A model generated the notes under the pieces. It did no database searches and was not told the DNA's origin. It worked only from the letters and a program-made list of their open reading frames with translations. From contig NZ_JALKFX010000019.1 in assembly GCF_023243045.1 (NCBI RefSeq), positions 1-60,794 of the forward strand: a stretch of 60,794 nucleotides of DNA, in the 5' to 3' direction. Below are positions 38,648 through 47,073 of the stretch, in pieces. The translations under genes and the position numbers were made by a program. This stretch comes from Frankia sp. AgB32 (GTDB lineage: Bacteria; Actinomycetota; Actinomycetes; Frankiales; Frankiaceae). Within the stretch, counting starts at the first letter, position 1. Each line of letters starts with the position of its first letter.

Positions 38648-41200
38648 GTGCCGACCAGGCAGGATGTCGAGCGCGCCCGCGAGCAGGCGTATCTGGACAG
38701 GCTGTACACCCGGCTGGACGAGGTCCGGGAGGTCACCCGCGGGCAGTTGCGGGGCGTGCTCCTCGCGGTGGGCACCGGAACCCCGCAGTCGATCGTCGAG
38801 CGGGACGTCTTCGCCGCCGCGCACGCCGACCGGCTCGCCCGTCTCGACGGCGCCGAGGGCCGGCTCTGCTTCGGCGCGATGGACCACGACGACGGCCGGC
38901 GCACCTACATCGGCCGGATCGGGCTGTCCGACGACGAGCAGGAGCCGATCCTCGTCGACTGGCGGGCCCCCGTCGCCACCGCCTTCTACCGGGCCACCCT
39001 GGCCGATCCGCACGGTCTGATCCGCCGCCGGCACCTGCGCACCCGCGGCCGGGAGGTCACCGGTATCGCCGACGACCCGCTGGGGGCGGCCGAGGCCGCC
39101 GCGGCCGGCACGGTCGCCGAGTCGGGCGACTCGATGCTGCTGACGGCGCTGGCCGCGCCCCGCACGGGCCGGATGCACGACATCATCGCGACCCTGCAGG
39201 CCGAGCAGGACCGGGTGATCCGGGCGCGGGCGAACGGCATCCTCGTCGTCGACGGTGGCCCGGGCACCGGCAAGACCGCGGTCGCCCTGCACCGCGCCGC
39301 GTTCCTGCTCTACAACGACCGGGCCCGGCTGGACCAGTCCGGCGTGCTGATCGTCGGGCCGAGCCCGGTGTTCCTCCGCTACATCGACCAGGTGCTGCCC
39401 TCCCTCGGCGAGACCGGCGTGGTCTTCGCGACCCCGAGCCGGCTGTTCCCCGGGGTCGACGCAACCGGCATCGAGCCGGTCGAGGCGGCCACCCTCAAGG
39501 GCGACCCGCGGCTGGCCGAGGTTCTCGCCGGCGCGGTCCGCGACCATCAGCGGGTGCCCGGCCGGGAGCAGACCATCCGTTACGACGACCATGTGCTCCG
39601 GCTGCGTCCGGACACGGTCACCCGGGCGCGCACCCGCGCGCGGCGCAGCCGCCGGCCGCACAACCTCGCCCGCGGGGTGTTCCTGCGCGAACTGCTCACC
39701 GAGCTCACCACCCAGGTGGTCAAGCAGATCCCCGGCGGCCTGCTCGACGCCGAGGAGCGCGGACAGATCACCCGCGACCTGTGGGCCGACGAGGTCGTCC
39801 GGGCGGCCCTGAACGCGCTGTGGCCGCTGCTGACCCCTCAGCGGCTGCTCATCGAGCTGTTCACCGACCCGGCGGCGCTGGCCCGCGCGGCCGGCACCCG
39901 GCTGACCGCCGAGGAGCAGGCGTTGCTGCTCGACCCGCCGCCCGCGGCGGCCCCGGCCGAGCAGGGCGCCGGGGGGTCGGACGACGACCTGTTCGCCGCC
40001 GCGAACCTGCTCCCGACGGCCGCCGGTGAGCGGGCCCCCGCGACCGCCCGGATACCGAGCCCGCGCGCGGACGGCCAGGGCGCCGGCGCGTCGTCCCGTC
40101 GCGGCCGGGCCGGGCGGGGGCGTGGGCGGGGGATGGATGGTCCCGGCCGGGCGTGGACGCCGGCGGACGTGCCGCTGCTCGACGAGGCGGCCGAGCTGCT
40201 CGGCGATCCCGACGCGGAGGCCGGCCGGGAGGCCGAGCGCCGGGCGGAACGGGAACGCGCGGAGGAACGCGAGTACGCCCGCGGGGTGGTCGACATGCTG
40301 GGCTTGGACGGCGAGGTCGACGCCGCCGCCCTGGCCGACCGCTGGGCCGGCCCGCGGACGCGGCGCAGCGCGGCCGAGCATGCCCGGCAGGATCGGAGCT
40401 GGGCTTTCGGTCACCTCGTCGTCGACGAGGCCCAGGAGGTCTCGCCGATGCTGTGGCGCCTGCTGTGGCGGCGCTGCCCGGGGCGCACCGCCACCCTCGT
40501 CGGCGATCTCGCCCAGACCGCCCGGCCGGGCGCGCCGACCACCTGGGCCGAGCTGCTCGCGCCCGTCGCTGACAAGCAGTTCACCGTCGAGCGGCTCACC
40601 GTGAACTACCGCACCCCGCAGGAGATCATGGACGTCGCCGCGGAGGTGCTGCGCGCGCAGAACCCGGCGCTGTCCGCGCCGGTCTCGGTCCGTTCGGCGG
40701 GCCGGCGGCCGAGCGCGCTGCGCGTCGGAGACGTGGCCGCCGACGAGGTTCCCGGGCTGGCTGAGCTGCTCGCCGCCCAGCCCCCGGCGGCGGAGGGGCC
40801 GTCGGCCGGGCTGCTGGCCGCCGTCGCCCGGGCCGCCAGCCGGGAGGCGGCCGGCGTCGGCACCGGCCGGGTCGCGGTGATCACCCGGCCGCGCGACGTC
40901 CTGCCGCTGCGATCGGCGCTGATGGCGCTGCTGCCGGAGCTCGCCGTCGTGGCTGACTCCGTCGACCCGGCGAGCGTCGCCGGCAACGCGCTGGACGCGC
41001 CGGTCGCGGTGCTCAGCGTGGCCGAGACCAAGGGCCTGGAGTTCGACGCCGTGGTCCTGGTCGAACCCGCCGCGCTGCTCGCCGAGCCCACCCGTGGCCT
41101 CGCCGACCTCTACGTGGCGCTCACCCGGGCGACGCAGTCGCTGTGCGTGGTCCACTCCGGCGAGCTGCCGGCGGTGCTGGCCGGCCTCGACCAGACCTGA
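38648..41200 (+). CDS. HelD-like UvrD-superfamily motor, RNA polymerase recycling factor
   Basis: 850 residues. An N-terminal coiled helical arm (QDVERAREQAYLDRLYTRLD) is followed by LVDWRAPVATAFYRATLADP, a HelD-specific signature before the helicase core. The Walker A loop GGPGTGKTA lies near residue 205, LVVDEAQEVSP near 590, TVNYRTPQEIMD near 650, and ETKGLEFDAVVLVEP with VALTRATQ near the end. HelD proteins bind RNA polymerase, remove stalled complexes and in some species give rifampicin tolerance. A Gly/Arg-rich disordered insert lies around residues 435-500. The GTG at 38648 follows GGGAGGAGC. Confidence 0.88.
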   Translation: MPTRQDVERAREQAYLDRLYTRLDEVREVTRGQLRGVLLAVGTGTPQSIVERDVFAAAHADRLARLDGAEGRLCFGAMDHDDGRRTYIGRIGLSDDEQEPILVDWRAPVATAFYRATLADPHGLIRRRHLRTRGREVTGIADDPLGAAEAAAAGTVAESGDSMLLTALAAPRTGRMHDIIATLQAEQDRVIRARANGILVVDGGPGTGKTAVALHRAAFLLYNDRARLDQSGVLIVGPSPVFLRYIDQVLPSLGETGVVFATPSRLFPGVDATGIEPVEAATLKGDPRLAEVLAGAVRDHQRVPGREQTIRYDDHVLRLRPDTVTRARTRARRSRRPHNLARGVFLRELLTELTTQVVKQIPGGLLDAEERGQITRDLWADEVVRAALNALWPLLTPQRLLIELFTDPAALARAAGTRLTAEEQALLLDPPPAAAPAEQGAGGSDDDLFAAANLLPTAAGERAPATARIPSPRADGQGAGASSRRGRAGRGRGRGMDGPGRAWTPADVPLLDEAAELLGDPDAEAGREAERRAERERAEEREYARGVVDMLGLDGEVDAAALADRWAGPRTRRSAAEHARQDRSWAFGHLVVDEAQEVSPMLWRLLWRRCPGRTATLVGDLAQTARPGAPTTWAELLAPVADKQFTVERLTVNYRTPQEIMDVAAEVLRAQNPALSAPVSVRSAGRRPSALRVGDVAADEVPGLAELLAAQPPAAEGPSAGLLAAVARAASREAAGVGTGRVAVITRPRDVLPLRSALMALLPELAVVADSVDPASVAGNALDAPVAVLSVAETKGLEFDAVVLVEPAALLAEPTRGLADLYVALTRATQSLCVVHSGELPAVLAGLDQT

Positions 41201-41202
41201 CC

Positions 41203-41230
41203 GGGGGGCCGGGCTGGCCCGGCGGCCCCG
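41203..41230. terminator. GC-rich hairpin between the HelD-like and VOC genes
   Basis: A GGGGCCGGGC-type arm pairs imperfectly with GGCCCGGCGGCCCC; the stem has a bulge. It lies between convergent genes. Confidence 0.4.
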
Positions 41231-41251
41231 CGACGGCCGGCGGGCCAGGAC

Positions 41252-41716
41252 TCACTCGCCACCCATGGCCGCCATCCGGCGGGCCGTCTCCTCGGGAGAG
41301 ACGATCTCGACCCGCGAGGCGACGTTCCAGCGGTGCCCGAAGGGATCGAGGTACTGGCCCGACCGGTCGCCGTAGAACTGGTCGCTGACCGGGCGCAGCG
41401 GCTTCGCGCCGGCGGCGATCGCGCGGTCGAAGGTGGCGTCGACGTCCTCGACGTACAGGTGCAGCGTCACTGCGGTGCCGCCGACCGCCAGTGGGCCGAT
41501 CATGCCCATCTCGGGATACTCGTCCGACAGCATGAGCAGCGAGTCGCCGAGGGTCAGCTCGGCGTGACCGATCTTGCCGTCGGGCTGAGCCATCCGGACT
41601 GTCTCCGTCGCGCCCAGCACGTCGGTGTAGAAGTCGATCGCGGCGGCCGCGCCGTCGACGCAGAGATAGGGCGAAAGTCGGGGGTACTCGGCGGGGATCG
41701 GAGTGATGTCGCTCAT
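41252..41716 (-). CDS. VOC-family protein (PhnB/glyoxalase-like)
   Basis: 154 residues with two beta-alpha-beta-beta-beta halves of the vicinal oxygen chelate fold: LSPYLCVDGAAAAIDFYTDV and VTLHLYVEDVDATFDRAI, ending in DRSGQYLDPFGHRWNVASR. This is the PhnB/YdhR-type group, whose members are often of unknown substrate and may bind a metal. The ATG at 41716 is preceded by a strong AGGAGG. An 18-bp repeat array lies in the leader. The frame stays open upstream through the repeats, but the ribosome binding site supports the shorter protein. Confidence 0.85.
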   Translation of the reverse strand: MSDITPIPAEYPRLSPYLCVDGAAAAIDFYTDVLGATETVRMAQPDGKIGHAELTLGDSLLMLSDEYPEMGMIGPLAVGGTAVTLHLYVEDVDATFDRAIAAGAKPLRPVSDQFYGDRSGQYLDPFGHRWNVASRVEIVSPEETARRMAAMGGE

Positions 41717-41735
41717 CGGGGCCTCCTGGGACGAT

Positions 41736-41797
41736 GACGGCGGGGTGACGCGGGACGGCGGGGTGACGCGGGACGGCGGGGTGACGCGGGACGGCGG
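41736..41797. repeat. 18-bp tandem repeats upstream of the VOC gene
   Basis: GACGGCGGGGTGACGCGG is repeated exactly at 41736, 41754 and 41772, with a partial fourth copy. It begins 20 bases before the VOC start codon, in its leader. Confidence 0.85.
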
Positions 41798-42167
41798 CCG
41801 GCGCGGGACGAGGCGCTGGGCACGGCGGGCGCGCCCGTAGGCGCGTGGCGCCATGCTCGCGCACGGGTCCGACAGTTTCGGCCGCCGCCGATGGCCCGGG
41901 CTCGTCCGATCGCGCCCGCGTGCGGTCTGTCCCACCGGCGCGCCGTCGCTGTGCGTGGTGGGCCGGCCAGCCCGATGGTCCTTCTGTACGGATGAATCGG
42001 GCGCGGAACCGTAGAGAAGGACCGCCGCGGCCCTCGTGCGATGTTGACCCAGCGTGACTTTTGGCGGCCATCCCTGCCGCCGTCCGCGTCCTGCCGTGGT
42101 CCTGGTGCCCAGAGTCGGCCGGAGTCGGATAAACAGGCGGACCGATATCCGGTTACTGGTCTGCCGT

Positions 42168-42183
42168 ATTTCAGTGCTGAAAT
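42168..42183. promoter_or_regulatory. 16-bp palindrome upstream of the exopolysaccharide locus
   Basis: ATTTCAG and its exact complement CTGAAAT are separated by TG. The site is AT-rich in an otherwise GC-rich genome and lies about 230 bases before the first frame of the locus. It fits a dimeric regulator site; the regulator is unknown. Confidence 0.45.
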
Positions 42184-42394
42184 GTCATGGAACATCGGTC
42201 TGGTTGGGTGGCGCGCTGGCTTCCGTAGCGGCTCCGGTTGTGTCTCGGAGTGTGCCGGATGGACGTAGTCGCCCGCCCGCCATGGCCGTACGGTAATTTT
42301 TCGCTCGGCCGCAGAGAATGCCAGGCCGAAGCTTGGACCGGGGGTGTCACTAAAGGTCCGGGCCGGGATCCCAATTAGCTGGGGGAAATTCGTC

Positions 42395-42529
42395 ATGCGC
42401 ACGGGAAGAAGTGCGTCCGACGGTCGCCGCGCGCAATTGCGGGCAACCGGTGGGCGGAACCCAGAAATGTATTCGACACCGGCCCGGGGCCGGGCGGTGC
42501 GCGGCCTGGGCGGAGACCGGCCGCGATGA
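42395..42529 (+). CDS. possible 44-residue leader protein, coupled to the GT2 gene
   Basis: The ATG at 42395 has a good ribosome binding site, GGGGGAA, eight bases upstream. The frame MRTGRSASDGRRAQLRATGG continues with Arg-rich sequence and stops with TGA overlapping the ATG of the glycosyltransferase gene (ATGA). The composition is like a shadow frame, so the product itself may be unimportant. The overlap suggests translational coupling. Confidence 0.35.
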   Translation: MRTGRSASDGRRAQLRATGGRNPEMYSTPARGRAVRGLGGDRPR

Positions 42530-43821
42530 CGCCGGCAGCCGTGGGCGGCCAACCCGACGACCTCACCGGCGTGCTGCGCCGACCGGTCCTGCCGCGTCCC
42601 CGGGTCCCCCCGGACGACTACGGGCTCGAACCGGTCGCCGATCCGGATGCGCCCCCGCCCGGCTCGGCGTCGCCGGCGCGGCCGCAGGTGTCCGTGGTGG
42701 TGCCGACCCGCAACGAGGAGCGCAACGTGGGGCCCCTGCTGCGCCGACTGGACGACGCGCTGCGCGGGCTGGCCGGCGAGGTCATCTTCGTGGACGACTC
42801 GGACGACGCGACGCCCGACGCGATCGCCCGCATCCGCCCCAGCCTGACCCTGCCGGTGCGGATCCATCATCGTCCGCGCGGGCACCGCCCGGGCGGCCTC
42901 GGCGGCGCGGTCACCGAGGGTTTCTCCCTGTGCGCCGCGCCCTACGCCGTGATCATCGACGGCGACCTGCAGCATCCGCCGGAGACGATCCCGACGATGC
43001 TCGCCACCGCCGTACGCGACCAGTCCGACGTGGTGATCGGCAGTCGTTACGTGGCCGGCGGCAGCGCCTCCGGCCTGTCCGGCACCGCCCGTCACCTGGT
43101 CTCCACCGGGTCGAACCTGGCCTGCCGGCTGGCCTTCCCGCGCCGGCTGCGCGGTGTCTCCGACGTGATGAGCGGATTCTTCCTGGTGCGGGTCGCGGCG
43201 GTGAACCGGGCCGGCCTGCGCCCGGACGGCTACAAGATCCTGCTGGAACTGCTGGCCACCGCCGGGCCACTGCGGATCCACGAGGTGGGCTACGTCTTCG
43301 CCGAGCGGCACACCGGGGCCTCGAACGCGTCGCTGGCGGAAGGGATCCGCTTCGCCCGCCGGCTGTTCGCCCTGCGGGTGCCGCGGGCAGCCCGCTTCGC
43401 CCTGGTCGGGGCGTCCGGTACCGTCCCGAACCTGCTGGGCACGGCCGCCCTGCACCGCCTCGGCCTGCACTACCTGGCCGCGGCGATCATCGCCACCCAG
43501 GTCGCGATCGCGTGGAACTTCGCCGGCTGCGAGCTGCTGGTCTGGGACCGCCGCCCGGGCTCTCGGCGGCGCCGCTACCCGCCGTTCGCGGTCATCAACA
43601 ACCTCGACCTGGTGATCCGGCTGCCGCTGCTGGCGCTGCTCGTCGGCCGGTGGGGGCTCGGCGTGGGCCTGGCGACCCTGCTGTCGCTGGCCGCCGCCGT
43701 CCTCGCCCGCTACCTGGTGGTGGAGCGGCTGGTCTATCGGGTCCGGCCGGTGCCGGCCGACCGGCCGTTCGGGCCGGTGCTGGCGGCTGCGGGGGAGGAC
43801 GCGCCTGATGCGCTCACCTGA
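42526..43821 (+). CDS. polyprenyl-phosphate glycosyltransferase (GT2) with GtrA-like membrane domain
   Basis: 431 residues. The GT2 domain (residues 45-270) shows VSVVVPTRNEERNVGPLL, VIFVDDSDDATPD and IIDGDLQHPPE, which is the DPM1/DPG-synthase pattern. This kind of enzyme moves a sugar from a nucleotide to polyprenyl phosphate at the inner membrane face. The C-terminal 130 residues carry four membrane helices of the GtrA family (RFALVGASGTVPNLLGTAAL, LVIRLPLLALLVG), which may flip the lipid-linked sugar. It would supply the donor for the dolichyl-phosphate-type transferase at 49798-51510. It starts inside the upstream small frame (ATGA) and overlaps the copper oxidase gene by 14 bases. Confidence 0.88.
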   Translation: MTPAAVGGQPDDLTGVLRRPVLPRPRVPPDDYGLEPVADPDAPPPGSASPARPQVSVVVPTRNEERNVGPLLRRLDDALRGLAGEVIFVDDSDDATPDAIARIRPSLTLPVRIHHRPRGHRPGGLGGAVTEGFSLCAAPYAVIIDGDLQHPPETIPTMLATAVRDQSDVVIGSRYVAGGSASGLSGTARHLVSTGSNLACRLAFPRRLRGVSDVMSGFFLVRVAAVNRAGLRPDGYKILLELLATAGPLRIHEVGYVFAERHTGASNASLAEGIRFARRLFALRVPRAARFALVGASGTVPNLLGTAALHRLGLHYLAAAIIATQVAIAWNFAGCELLVWDRRPGSRRRRYPPFAVINNLDLVIRLPLLALLVGRWGLGVGLATLLSLAAAVLARYLVVERLVYRVRPVPADRPFGPVLAAAGEDAPDALT

Positions 43822-46609
43822 CCACGCCGCCGCCGGTGCGCGTCGTCGCCGTCGGCGGCCGGCGCGGGCCGGCCGCGTGCTGGTCGCGGTCGTGCTGGCC
43901 TCGACGGTCGGGCAGTTCCTCGTCCTGATCGTCGCGGGCGAGCCGGCCGCGCGCGCCGAGACCTGCGCCGACGGCCAGTGGTCCGCCGAGTTCCACACCG
44001 GCACGGCCCTGGGCGGCGAACCGGTCGCCCAGCGCTGCGACGCCGCGATCGACGTCGACTGGTCGCAGAACGGCCCCGGCGTGACCGGGACCGGCACCAC
44101 CGACTACTCGGTCCGCTGGACCCGCCAGCTCACCCTCGCCGCCGGCTCCTACGCGGCGAGTGTCACCGGCGACGACGGCGTCCGGGTCCTCATCGACGGC
44201 CAGACCGTCGCCGACGGCTGGGGCGACCACGGCCCGCAGACGTTCACCGGTACCCGCACCCTGACCGCGGGCGCCCACACCATCGTCGTCGAGTACTACC
44301 AGAACGCCGGCGGCGCGATGGTGGAGTTCGACCTCTCCGGCGGCCCGGGGGACGACGGAGCCAGCGCCGGGACCGACTGCCCCGCCGGCCAGTGGGCCGG
44401 CACCTACTACCCGAACCGCACGCTCAGCGGCACCGGCGTGCCCCGCTGCTCGGAGAGCGTCGACTACCACTGGGGGACGGGCGGCCCCGGTCTCGCGGGC
44501 ATCGGCGCGGACGACTTCTCCGCCCGGTGGACGCGCACGCAGGAGTTGGCCGCCGGCACCCTGGCCCTCACCGCCGCCGCCGACGACGGCATCCGGGTCT
44601 CCGTCGACGGCCAGCCGGTCATCGACCAGTGGCACGACCAGGGCCCCACGACCTACTCGGCGAGCGTGCCGGTCAGCGCCGGCACCCACACCATCCGAGC
44701 CGACTACTACGAGCACACCGGCGACGCGAGTGCCCAGGTCGGGTACACCTTCACCCCCGCCGCAGTGTGCAACATGATCCAGTGGTCCGCGCAGTACTTC
44801 CCGAACGCGACGCTGGCCGGCGCGCCGTCGCCGGCCCGCTGCGAGACCGGCCTGCACCACGACTTCGGCCTGGGCGGTCCGGACGTCCCCGGCATCGGCA
44901 GCGACGAATTCTCCGCTCGCTGGACGCGGGTCGACCACTTCGCCGCCGGGCCGATCACGATCACCGCGGTGGCCGACGACGGGGTGCGCGTCCACGTCGA
45001 CGGCATCCGGGTCATCGACGGGTGGAACGACCAGGGGCCGACGACGTTCACGGCGACCCCGACGCTCACCGCCGGCGCCCACACGATCGTCGCCGAGTAC
45101 TACGAGGGGACCGGCGGCGCGCAGATCCGGGTCGACTACACCGGTGGCGGCGACCCCGGCCCGCTGCCGCCGCCACCACCCGGGGGATGCACCGCCGACT
45201 GCGGCGGATCGTGGCAGACGCTGAACTACCAGATGCCCGTGCGATCCGTGCACGCCAGCCTGCTGCACACCGGAAACGTGCTGCTCGTCGCCGGCTCGGG
45301 AAACGATCCGTCAGCATTCGACACGCATTCCTTCGCGTCGACGGTGTGGAATCCCACGACCGGCGAGTTCAAGGCTACTCCGGTAGCGGATGACCTTTTC
45401 TGCTCCGGGCATGTCCAGTTACCGGACGGCAAAATTCTGTTGGCCGGCGGAACGGCCGCGTACTCGACCGCGACGACGAACTACAAGGGCCTGGCGAAAA
45501 GCTACGTCTTCGACCCGGTGGCCGACACCTACACGGCCGCGAACGACCTGCCCGGCGGCGGCCACTGGTACCCGAGCCTGACCGAGCTCGGCGACGGGAA
45601 CGTCGTCGCCGTGGGCGGCCTCGACCAGAACGCCGACGGCAACGTCGCCACCGAACTGTTCGACAGCGCGGCGCACCACTGGCTGCCGGCCGCGCAGGTA
45701 CCGCAGAGCTACTTCTTCTGGGGCCTTTACCCCGAGCTGAAGCTGATGTCCGACGGCCGGCTGTTCTACGCCGGCATCCACACCTTCGGCAACGCGCCGA
45801 CCGCCGCCGGGTCGAACATCTACGACCCGGCGACCGCCACCGTCAACGACGTCCCCGGCCTGCGCGACGTCAACCTGCGCGACCAGGGCGCCGCGGTGCT
45901 GCTACCGCCGGCCCAGGCCGGCCGGATCATGACCCTCGGCGGCGGCAACGGCGACGCCGGCGCCGACGCCGTCGCCACCACCGACCTCATCGACCTGCGC
46001 CAGACCGACCCGCACTGGCAGCCCGGCCCCGACCTGCCGGCCGCGAAGATGTACGTCTCCGCGGTGATCCTGCCCGACGGACAGGTCCTGGAGACCGGCG
46101 GTGGCCGTCACCTGCGCTCCGACCCGGTGCACGAGGCGTCGCTCTACGACCCGGTGGCGAACCACTTCACCACCGTCCCGCCCGACCCACAGGACCGGAC
46201 CTACCACTCCCAGGCGCTCCTGCTGCCCGACGGCAGCGTGGCGGCGCTCGGCAACAACCCGCTGGACGGCTCGTTCAGCCAGACGATCTCCATCTACCGG
46301 CCCTGGTACATGACCCGCCAGCGGCCCGCGATCACCGCGGCGGCGGACACGTTCGGCTACGGCTCCCAGCAGTCCCTGACGGTCAGCGGCGACATCGGCC
46401 GCGTCACGCTGCTGCGCCCCGCCTCCGTCACCCACCAGGCCGATCCCAACCAGCGCAGCGTCGACCTGCCGATCTCCGCCAGCGGCCAGAACGGCATCAG
46501 CGTCGACGTCCCGGCCAACCCGAACCTACTTCCACCGGGGTACTACATGATGTTCGCCCAGAACACCGCCGGGGTTCCCTCGGTCGCCCGCTGGGTGCGT
46601 GTCGGTTGA
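43808..46609 (+). CDS. secreted radical copper oxidase (GlxA/galactose oxidase-like) with three PA14-like domains
   Basis: 933 residues. An Arg-rich start and a hydrophobic segment ending near ARA form a signal peptide or anchor. Three PA14-like modules follow (residues about 57-180, 193-315 and 320-445), each with a W-x-A-x-Y/F opening and a DDGVRV-type calcium loop. The kelch catalytic domain has every residue expected for the Tyr-Cys radical site: FCSGH (Cys532), HWYPSL (Tyr588), Trp638, TYHS (Tyr799, His800) and SVTHQADPNQR (His876). Such enzymes oxidise alcohols or aldehydes to give hydrogen peroxide; GlxA acts on a glycan made by CslA. PA14 modules usually bind sugars, so they could hold the polymer. 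It overlaps the upstream GT2 gene by 14 bases. Confidence 0.88.
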   Translation: MRSPDHAAAGARRRRRRPARAGRVLVAVVLASTVGQFLVLIVAGEPAARAETCADGQWSAEFHTGTALGGEPVAQRCDAAIDVDWSQNGPGVTGTGTTDYSVRWTRQLTLAAGSYAASVTGDDGVRVLIDGQTVADGWGDHGPQTFTGTRTLTAGAHTIVVEYYQNAGGAMVEFDLSGGPGDDGASAGTDCPAGQWAGTYYPNRTLSGTGVPRCSESVDYHWGTGGPGLAGIGADDFSARWTRTQELAAGTLALTAAADDGIRVSVDGQPVIDQWHDQGPTTYSASVPVSAGTHTIRADYYEHTGDASAQVGYTFTPAAVCNMIQWSAQYFPNATLAGAPSPARCETGLHHDFGLGGPDVPGIGSDEFSARWTRVDHFAAGPITITAVADDGVRVHVDGIRVIDGWNDQGPTTFTATPTLTAGAHTIVAEYYEGTGGAQIRVDYTGGGDPGPLPPPPPGGCTADCGGSWQTLNYQMPVRSVHASLLHTGNVLLVAGSGNDPSAFDTHSFASTVWNPTTGEFKATPVADDLFCSGHVQLPDGKILLAGGTAAYSTATTNYKGLAKSYVFDPVADTYTAANDLPGGGHWYPSLTELGDGNVVAVGGLDQNADGNVATELFDSAAHHWLPAAQVPQSYFFWGLYPELKLMSDGRLFYAGIHTFGNAPTAAGSNIYDPATATVNDVPGLRDVNLRDQGAAVLLPPAQAGRIMTLGGGNGDAGADAVATTDLIDLRQTDPHWQPGPDLPAAKMYVSAVILPDGQVLETGGGRHLRSDPVHEASLYDPVANHFTTVPPDPQDRTYHSQALLLPDGSVAALGNNPLDGSFSQTISIYRPWYMTRQRPAITAAADTFGYGSQQSLTVSGDIGRVTLLRPASVTHQADPNQRSVDLPISASGQNGISVDVPANPNLLPPGYYMMFAQNTAGVPSVARWVRVG

Positions 46610-47073
46610 GCTGGCACTCTGCCCACAACGGGCCTGACCGCGTCCACGCTGACCGGAGCCGGCGTCGCGGGAGGCTGGCCGCGATCGCGCTCACGGTCGT
46701 CGTCGTGAACGGCGTCGCCGGCGCGCTCGCGCGCGATGGCTGGCCCGCCGACGGCGCGGGGCCGCCGAACACCGGCGATCCCGCGGCCGTCGCGGCGGCG
46801 CCACCCGGTGTCCTGTCCGGCCGGGTCGTGCCACGCGGCAACGGCCGTCCCTCGCCGGTGCCCGCCGGACTCGACGGCTGCGACTACAACTACGTGGCGG
46901 GGGACACCGGGCGGCGGATTTGCGTGCCCCGCACGCCCCCGCCCGGCCAGCGACTCGACTGCGCCTACCTGCGGGCCCAGGGCATCGGCCCGGTCCGCGT
47001 GATCGGCGAGGACACCCGCAAACTCGCGGGCGCCATCCCGGTGACACGAGGCGCGGTGCTCTGTGCCCGGTAA
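46606..47073 (+). CDS. small exported Cys-containing protein of unknown function
   Basis: 155 residues. The TTG at 46606 overlaps the stop of the copper oxidase gene (TTGA). A basic start and hydrophobic segment (LAAIALTVVVVNGVAGALA) form a signal peptide or anchor. The mature part has a motif GCDYNYVAGDTGRRICVP and then DCAYLRAQGIGPVRVIGEDT, ending in a Cys. The layout recalls the C-terminal part of Excalibur-type extracellular modules, but the Asp-rich calcium end is missing. Four Cys could make two disulfides or hold copper. Its place between the oxidase and SCO genes suggests a role in the oxidase pathway. The start is the least certain part. Confidence 0.55.
   Translation: MSWHSAHNGPDRVHADRSRRRGRLAAIALTVVVVNGVAGALARDGWPADGAGPPNTGDPAAVAAAPPGVLSGRVVPRGNGRPSPVPAGLDGCDYNYVAGDTGRRICVPRTPPPGQRLDCAYLRAQGIGPVRVIGEDTRKLAGAIPVTRGAVLCAR

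Larger units (their letters stand above)
41717..42394. other. long divergent intergenic region upstream of the exopolysaccharide locus
   Basis: 678 bases between the VOC gene and the first small frame of the polysaccharide locus. It holds the 18-bp array (41736-41797) and a 16-bp palindrome (42168-42183). The stretch 42050-42390 is the least GC-rich of the region. It is the likely control region of the locus. Confidence 0.55.

Noticed and set aside
37871-41155. Minus-strand open frame of 1094 codons opposite the HelD-like gene
   Set aside because: Shadow frame; the plus strand carries helicase motifs and a strong ribosome binding site.
42049-42090. Promoter starting with TTGACC in the polysaccharide control region
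   Set aside because: No convincing -10 box at 16-19 bases, so I do not list it as a feature.
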